Part shown: piece by piece, positions 58,390-64,000 of the stretch
Position numbering within the stretch: the first letter of the stretch is position 1
Layout: each line of letters starts with the position of its first letter
NCBI GenBank assembly: GCA_026874595.1
Contig: CM049309.1
Location: 13,568,576-13,632,575 of the forward strand
Length of the DNA stretch: 64,000 nucleotides
Direction of reading: 5' to 3'
Source of the DNA: Sipunculus nudus
Lineage: Eukaryota > Annelida > Sipuncula > Golfingiida > Sipunculidae
Position numbers and translations under genes: made by a program
Notes under the pieces: model-generated
What the model was told of the DNA's origin: nothing
Databases searched by the model: none
What the model saw: only the letters and a program-made list of their open reading frames with translations

Positions 58390-58985
58390 GGAAAAAAGCC
58401 ATAATCAATGCTGGGCAAACTTTAAGGTAATGATTTAATATTTATGCTAATAACTGGGGAAAAAATAGAGAAAATTCTATCCAATTTCTGGTATACAAAT
58501 AAAACTAAATTAAATATACATGTTATCATATGCTTTAAATAGGCTCTCTAGCTTTAACAGTTATCAAGTTAAGTAAGAAAATATCATTATTTTTTTACAA
58601 AGTCCATTATGTTCTGGCCCAATCTCGAATATAATTTACCCAATAGGCCTATTGACCAACCTATTTTCTAGCATGTACATAGGAAATATATGCAGAAATA
58701 AATATGCCAAATATGAACAAAATAACACCAGTGGTTTTCATGGTGTGCAGTCTTGAAGTGTAACAATATGTTTTCAATTTAAAATAATATTTCAAAGAAA
58801 TGACGTTGCAGTGACTATTTTTTAAGTCAGTTTGTTAGGAGAACTGTGGGACATTTAACAGATTATGTTGAATTTCTGATTCATAGGTCCAATGGTTTAA
58901 AACATGCATTGTTAACTGCAAGCCAGCCAGCTACCAAAGGACGATCACTACAGCTTAGATGACTAGTAGTCAGCTGAGCTAAAGA
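58390..58985 (+). repeat. third copy of the 640-bp repeat
   Basis: Shares AAAGTCCATTATGTTCTGGC, AGCATGTACATAGGAA and CAGTCTTGAAGTGTAACAAT with 47820-49128 and ends in AGCTTAGATGACTAGTAGTC continuing AGCTGAGCT. The microsatellite is absent. Confidence 0.7.
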
Positions 58986-59119
58986 AGAAGAGACAAAAAA
59001 AGCTCAGCTGACAAAATTGTTATTGTAACAAGCAAATTGGTGGAATTTACGTCCTCCGCTTCTGCCTCTTGTTGTCATTCATGCTTGCTTATCAATGTTT
59101 TAGTTTTTATTTTTGCCTG

Positions 59120-59460
59120 AAGGTGTCTCCACATATCACAGAGGCAGTGTTTTAGTTTTCATAGTGCCCTGAACTGAAGATGTCTCCACATGTTGTAAAT
59201 TTGGTTGTGAAACAGGAACAAAATTTAATTTTTTGATGGTTTTGGAGCTAGTGGGAATGAATTTTCAGAGAGAAACCAATCCAAAACCAATCCCAACCAA
59301 GGTATGCACGAGAGCAATCAGTGACCAAAATTTGAATGAAATCAGATGATATTTAGGAAAGTTATAGCACAGAAACCAAAACCTGACAGACAGATGGACA
59401 GACTGACGAACTGACAAACCCCCTAATCAATGTTCCCCGTTCAGAGGCAGTGGGGACAAA
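59120..59460. repeat. inverted copy of the TGTCCCCAC-ended repeat
   Basis: Shows two GA(A/G)G(G/A)TGTCTCCACAT units about 64 bp apart, a GACAGACAGATGGACAGAC run and the end GAGGCAGTGGGGACAA; matches 54600-54880 in reverse. Confidence 0.6.
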
Positions 59461-60988
59461 AAAAGAGAAGAGTTATTAGCATCATTTAATGTGTTCTCCA
59501 AAAAAAGAGGGACCTTCTTAAAAATAGTGATTTGACAGGCCTGCTTCAGTTTCAAAGGTTTTGTCAGGAATTCACTTCATGGTACAGAACTGATAAAATG
59601 TCATAATTCTTGCAAGGTTTTTTCAAGGAAGATGGTAATAACATCCACAAACAAATTTCGATTTCTTTGTATTTATATTTAATGAACAAAGCACTGAAAT
59701 GGTTACTTCTACCAAACAAAGCTTATATGAGTGGGTTTTATAGCAGTTTGATCCCAATGTTAAGATTATTTTCAGCTTAAAATCTTGTGAGCTCTGTGGT
59801 CATCCTAAGTATCCAAAAGTTCATATAAGCATCCCTGAGAAATCACACAAGATGAACCGATTCAAAGTTTCTATCCTGGTCAAGATAACAACCCTATTTT
59901 AACTCACTCAGCAATTATACACTGCAGTCATCTTTGATCTCCTTCAATGTAACTGCTGTTTTTTATAGCAAGATTCTCTGAGGTCCATCACCAGGGCTGG
60001 CACAGAGCAAAGAATTGTAATCAGACCAATGAGTATCACATCATGCATCCAGCTCCAAATATTAAACATGTGACACTCACTTTCTATGGTTGGATTATAG
60101 CAGTTCTGGCACAGGGCCAAGAATCAGTATTTTGAATACCTCTGATGAAACACCACAAAAAACACTCATTTAAAATTGAATTTGAAGCAAAAAACTGACA
60201 TTTATTGAAAAATTATATGTTGAATATGTATCTTTGTAAAATAAAGGTAATCACATGTTTTGTACACCAAACACGTTTCCTGTGCTCAGCTTGATATTGA
60301 CTTTTACCACCACGGGCAGCATCATAGCCTGCATAAATGGTTGGCTTGTCCACCTGTGAACTGACTGCAACAGGAAACTCTTGTTTAACTTTATTTCATT
60401 TTTAAAAAATGAAATTTTTCAAAACTTTAAAGTTTTTGCATATTTAGCTCATCTTACCCAGTTTAAAATCTCCATTTCACTGAATGGCAATTATATCTTC
60501 GACTTCTCAAGTGTCTAAGCATGGGGGTTCTAGTGGGCAGGGGGTACGGCTGTTGTCATATGGAGAGCTGTACAGGCCTCAGCATAGAGTATTTGTGATG
60601 TTGTTCTCCCATCACCTCTCACTGGCCCCAGGTGCAGGCTGTGTAGCATCCTGGATGGCTTCTTGACATTTACTGGAATGGGGTGGCAAATCAAATTATC
60701 TCTCTTATAAATTTTCCCCACGAAATTGTTCCCTACAGTTATTTAAACACTTAACCCTACACTTTATGGATGCCAAAGGGGTTCCAAGGGTGGAGGTCTC
60801 AGACAACTCCAACTTATGCACTCAGAAGGCTACTTTTGTACTTTCTTTCATTCCAGTCTAAAATCTTCCATACTCCAAGTAAGCAGATCACTTCTGTGGT
60901 TTATTTTTAAACTAGTTTCATATCTAGCAATGTATAACACAGAATAAAGGGATGTAAAAAACAAATAAATCAATGATTTCTATAAACT

Positions 60989-60994
60989 TTTATT
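60989..60994 (-). terminator. candidate polyadenylation signal of MAGOH
   Basis: AATAAA on the - strand about 870 nt after the MAGOH stop. Not certain; no cleavage evidence. Confidence 0.25.
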
Positions 60995-61314
60995 ACAGAA
61001 CACTGATATTATACATACTGTTTATTATTTAAATTTTATATTGTAAAAGAGCTTGCAGTGCCAACTGGTTATTTTCTTTTTACAAAAATATCAAGTTTTT
61101 GTCACCATAATCTGTGCTGTCAGAAAGTTGAACTGGTTCAGTTTAAACTGTTTAACAATCTGTATGGTGTTTACTGTTTACTGAAATGCAGACAATGATA
61201 CACTTTTGCCAGTCACCATAATTTAATATCACATGAGGGAAAAATATGCCATATTTGTAAACTGTTTCTGTTTAACCTCCTCCAAGACCTAAAGTTAGTA
61301 TAATATGATGCATG

Positions 61315-61496
61315 TACAGTAAAACCTCTTCAAATAACCACCTCGGTTTGGTGACCACCTCCAAATAATGACCCATTTTTTCAGGTCCCAATTCTTTTTC
61401 GCTCTTTATATAGGACCTCATTTAGATGACCAACTCAAAAATGTGACCAATTTATCAAGGTCCTGTTGGTGGTCGTAATTTTGAGATTTCACTGTA
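61315..61496. mobile_element. Tigger/pogo-like MITE, 182 bp, in the MAGOH 3' flank
   Basis: Left TACAGTAAAACCTCTTCAAA and right end, complement TACAGTGAAATCTCAAAATT, are imperfect inverted repeats bounded by TA. Interior GACCACCTC and GGTCCTGTTGGTGGTC phrases are also symmetric. Non-coding; possibly within the MAGOH 3' UTR. Confidence 0.65.
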
Positions 61497-61859
61497 TTAT
61501 TACAAAAGCATATACAGAAGTAATATAAAGTTCCAGATTTACTTGTCCATATGGAAAGAAACAAATAATGTACTCAAGGACTTTGTAATTGAAATTATTC
61601 AAACAGCAGTCCATTTGTTGTATTTTCTGATATTTACATTCCAAGATGCACATTTTTTCTGGTTTCATGTTTTGTGTACTGGCCAGGCATGACTGGATAC
61701 CCTGCATATTTCTTTCTCCCTCCAGCACTGGAGATCAATACCAGTAATATTGAAGAAAGATGAAGACTACTAAAAGTTGCTTTGAGTGTGTATAAATGCT
61801 CCCAGCTGGTCCACCTGCTGCCAGTTCATATAAAAGTCACATCAAGACATAGTGTAGCT

Positions 61860-61959
61860 TTAGATAGGCTTGATCTTGAAGTGTAGACCAATGAGACTAA
61901 ACACCAGACACTTGAGATCCTGGACCAGGTAGTAGAAGGTACGGAGTCCCTCAGGGTCT
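61860..61959 (-). CDS. MAGOH: MAGOH terminal coding exon
   Basis: 100 nt completing Lys, then [16 protein letters not shown] and the conserved C-terminus, stop TAA at 61860-61862. Acceptor TCTGTTTCCAG. Confidence 0.96.
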
Positions 61960-63751
61960 CTGGAAACAGAAAAATAAAATTAATAGTGTGTGTAATGAAT
62001 AACTGAAGGCTTTGTCAAGTTATGACACGACAATGAAATTACTTTTATTAATCATGCAACAATACAATATATTAAGTCAATATATAAAATATTATAAAAC
62101 ATACATACTGTGGGAATTTTTTTTGTTCACAAGGGTTTCAAGTTCAAGATGGGGAAACCATCATGAAACAAAGACCTTTGGGAATAAGACACTCAAACTG
62201 CACAGATGAAGATTCATTTATACTATGGCCTATTAGGCAACTTACATAAATAATGTGTTTGTGGAGCCACGAAGCAAAATTTTCATATTATTCAAAACAG
62301 ATTTTCTATGTTATCTGTAAATCAAATCTTTTACATTATCTACCTATATTGAACCAGAATTGTTACTCATTCCATGTTCCCTGGGTCCTTCTCAAATTTT
62401 AAAGATTTTGCAGACATATTAAATAAATTCATACAATAAAGGATATAAATAAATTAAGAAAGGTCTACTTCTAAAAGTCCCATGAACTTTGCTTATTAGT
62501 TAATTATTATGTCTAGACATAGGTTTTTATTAATTGCAGATTAATATAAAACCACATTGACAAATATTTGCCAGATGGCATACATTTAACTCTATATAAA
62601 CAAATGCATAAATTTTAAGTAAACTCATAAAGTGAGATGTTTTACACACTTGCTCTGGTTGACATCCACTAGGGATCCAATCTTTGATGTTGTGAAGGAA
62701 ATATGTTCATCACCAATTACAATCTCAAGTTCCTGTAACACACAATTACAGAATTATGCAAGCATGATGTTAGCTAACAAAATCACTTTAAGCGTGCATA
62801 ATATGCCATCTTATGTCTTGTGACCTCTGACCTCATTAAATAAGTGTGGATTTTGCAAAGAATTAAATTCAGGTGAGAAACTGTATTGGTTAATATCTAT
62901 TTTAGGTTTCATCTTTGGCAGAGCATAAATTATAGATCTAACATTAAGATAGGTGCTGAGCACAATGCATTCTGGCCTTCCAGATGTAAGGACAGCAGAC
63001 AAAGGCCCTTTATTAAACCTCAACATGGCTGAAAATTTGTTGAGCCAGAAACAGAAAGAGCAGGCAGGACAAAGACAAAAATATATATTCAAGACTGCTT
63101 TGGGTTTGGTGGTATTTTGCATTTAGAAAGCTGTACAAAATGACTCTGTATATTGTGATTGGCTGTTTTATTCATGAGAGATTCAAATTTGTGATATTAA
63201 CAACATGACCACCTCAAACATGCATAATACGCAAGTACTTGAGAAATCAGGCCGAGTCCATCTCGAGTCTAACAGAAATCAAGTCTGTCACATACTACAA
63301 AGACTTATGTACATGAGTGGACTACTAAAAGAATATTACAAAATAAATACACAAAATATATACCAAGCTTTGCTCAGGATTTGGATCTATAAATGTAATC
63401 ATCCGTTATAGTAAAAGTATGTGTGGACCAACTACAATGTACATGATAATCTGAAATTTCCATTTGATTTTGTATTTATTGTTTATTTGTCTTGGACTTG
63501 GGTTTCAAAGACTCAGACTCGAAGAGGGTGGACTCAGACTTGGAAGTAATAACTTGACTACATCCCTGATGCAAACAATAGTATGTAAACTTTATGTAGC
63601 TTTTGGTGGATCTCGGTGCTAAGTGTAACCTTTAAAATACCTGTCTGCCAACTCTGTCAGGTGGTGGCCACAACTGATCATCTTCCTGCATCACTTCTGA
63701 GTCTTCTATAATTCTCTTCAGTTCCTCCATGACTGATTTATGTACATATGC
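61860..63751 (-). CDS. MAGOH: mago nashi (MAGOH), last three coding exons; 5' part beyond the window
   Basis: MAGOH pairs with RBM8A/Y14 in the exon junction complex and works in mRNA splicing, export, localisation and nonsense-mediated decay. Exons 63641-63751, 62650-62732 and 61860-61959 join in frame to 97 residues that follow the human protein almost exactly: [65 protein letters not shown] and the terminal [10 protein letters not shown] then TAA. The family is about 146 residues long, so roughly the first 49 are encoded by exons right of position 64000. The changes from the human form are conservative (Val for Ile in GSLVDV, Thr for Val in LRTFYY). Single copy or paralogue cannot be judged here. 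Confidence 0.96.
62650..62732 (-). CDS. MAGOH: MAGOH penultimate coding exon
   Basis: 83 nt encoding [20 protein letters not shown] then LVDVNQS; acceptor TGTTACAG, donor GCAA|GTGTGT, phase 2. Confidence 0.96.
62790..62960 (-). repeat. third copy of the TGACCTCTGACCTCATT repeat
   Basis: TGTGACCTCTGACCTCATTA, AAGTGTGGATTTTGCA and AATTCAGGTGAGAAAC match 39790-40330; inside a MAGOH intron. Confidence 0.6.
63641..63751 (-). CDS. MAGOH: MAGOH exon encoding residues about 50-86
   Basis: 111 nt, phase 0/0, acceptor AAATATAG, donor CAG|GTATTT. Ends [10 protein letters not shown]. Confidence 0.96.
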
Positions 63752-64000
63752 CTATATTTAAAACAGAATTCATTTAAATAAATATGAAAACAAAATAAAT
63801 GAAAGAACTGCACCATATATTAAGGTGGTTAAAAGCATGGGCCATGATATTAATGATCACATTTGTAACCAAATTATGAAAATGTTATCTTGCAACTACC
63901 AACAAAATTATAAGCACACAGCATAGAATCAGACTCACAAGAGTACAACTCTGCTGGTTAGGGTTTGTGGGCTTCAAAATCTGCAGCCCACAATGCACCA
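63752..64000 (-). other. MAGOH: MAGOH intron running off the right edge
   Basis: AT-rich; no exon seen before the window ends. The 5' coding exons of MAGOH must lie further right. Confidence 0.6.

Larger units (their letters stand above)
54335..61859. other. intergenic stretch between MAGOH and CDKAL1
   Basis: Apart from the repeats and CpG-enriched stretch listed, AT-rich with no supported exon. It should contain the CDKAL1 5' UTR exon and the MAGOH 3' UTR (from 61859 leftwards). No other gene seen. Confidence 0.5.

Overview
This is an animal nuclear genome window: AT-rich, intron-rich, mostly non-coding, with metazoan genes split by GT-AG introns. The repeats point to a lophotrochozoan, most likely a mollusc and perhaps a bivalve: Helitron/HINE-type elements with central satellite-like arrays, short Tigger-like elements with TA-flanked inverted repeats, TGACC-rich repeats and a tRNA-derived SINE. 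That taxonomic placement is inference. Nothing here looks bacterial, viral or organellar.

Three genes are supported by exons that join in frame. (1) On the + strand at about 3.06-19.17 kb, seven exons encode at least 884 residues of a Ser/Pro-rich, low-complexity protein that I do not recognise. A likely first coding exon lies at 3055-3148. One 4.7 kb intron holds a 3 kb minisatellite. (2) On the - strand at 34.09-54.33 kb lies a complete CDKAL1 orthologue: 14 coding exons, 552 residues, all phases closed. It has the MTTase, radical-SAM and TRAM regions and a C-terminal membrane anchor. (3) On the - strand, from 61.86 kb past the right edge, lie the last three coding exons of mago nashi (MAGOH), an exon junction complex subunit. 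CDKAL1 and MAGOH are in tandem on the same strand, and the unknown gene converges on CDKAL1.

Region by region: 1-3 kb, a possible end of an upstream gene, then a CpG-enriched stretch at 2.6-3.5 kb; 3-19 kb, the unknown gene, with a 337-bp tandem repeat at 9.45-10.7 kb and the 43-bp minisatellite at 12.9-15.9 kb; 19-34 kb, intergenic, with one or two orphan candidate exons, a GATA-palindrome array, a 111-bp insertion with a 13-bp target duplication and two Tigger-like MITEs; 34-54 kb, CDKAL1, whose 9.3 kb fifth intron is packed with repeats, including three elements of one terminal architecture (43.89-45.07, 45.15-45.89 and 49.13-50.58 kb); 54-62 kb, intergenic, with a CpG-enriched stretch at 57.2-58.1 kb that may be the CDKAL1 promoter; 62-64 kb, MAGOH.

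The genes share no pathway that the sequence shows. CDKAL1 modifies tRNA-Lys(UUU) and MAGOH acts in mRNA splicing, export and decay. I did not find a new multi-gene system. The most notable observations are repeat-based: the paired hairpin/subterminal-repeat elements, the higher-order minisatellite, repeats carrying nuclear-receptor-like motifs, and an in-frame 90-nt candidate cassette exon in CDKAL1.
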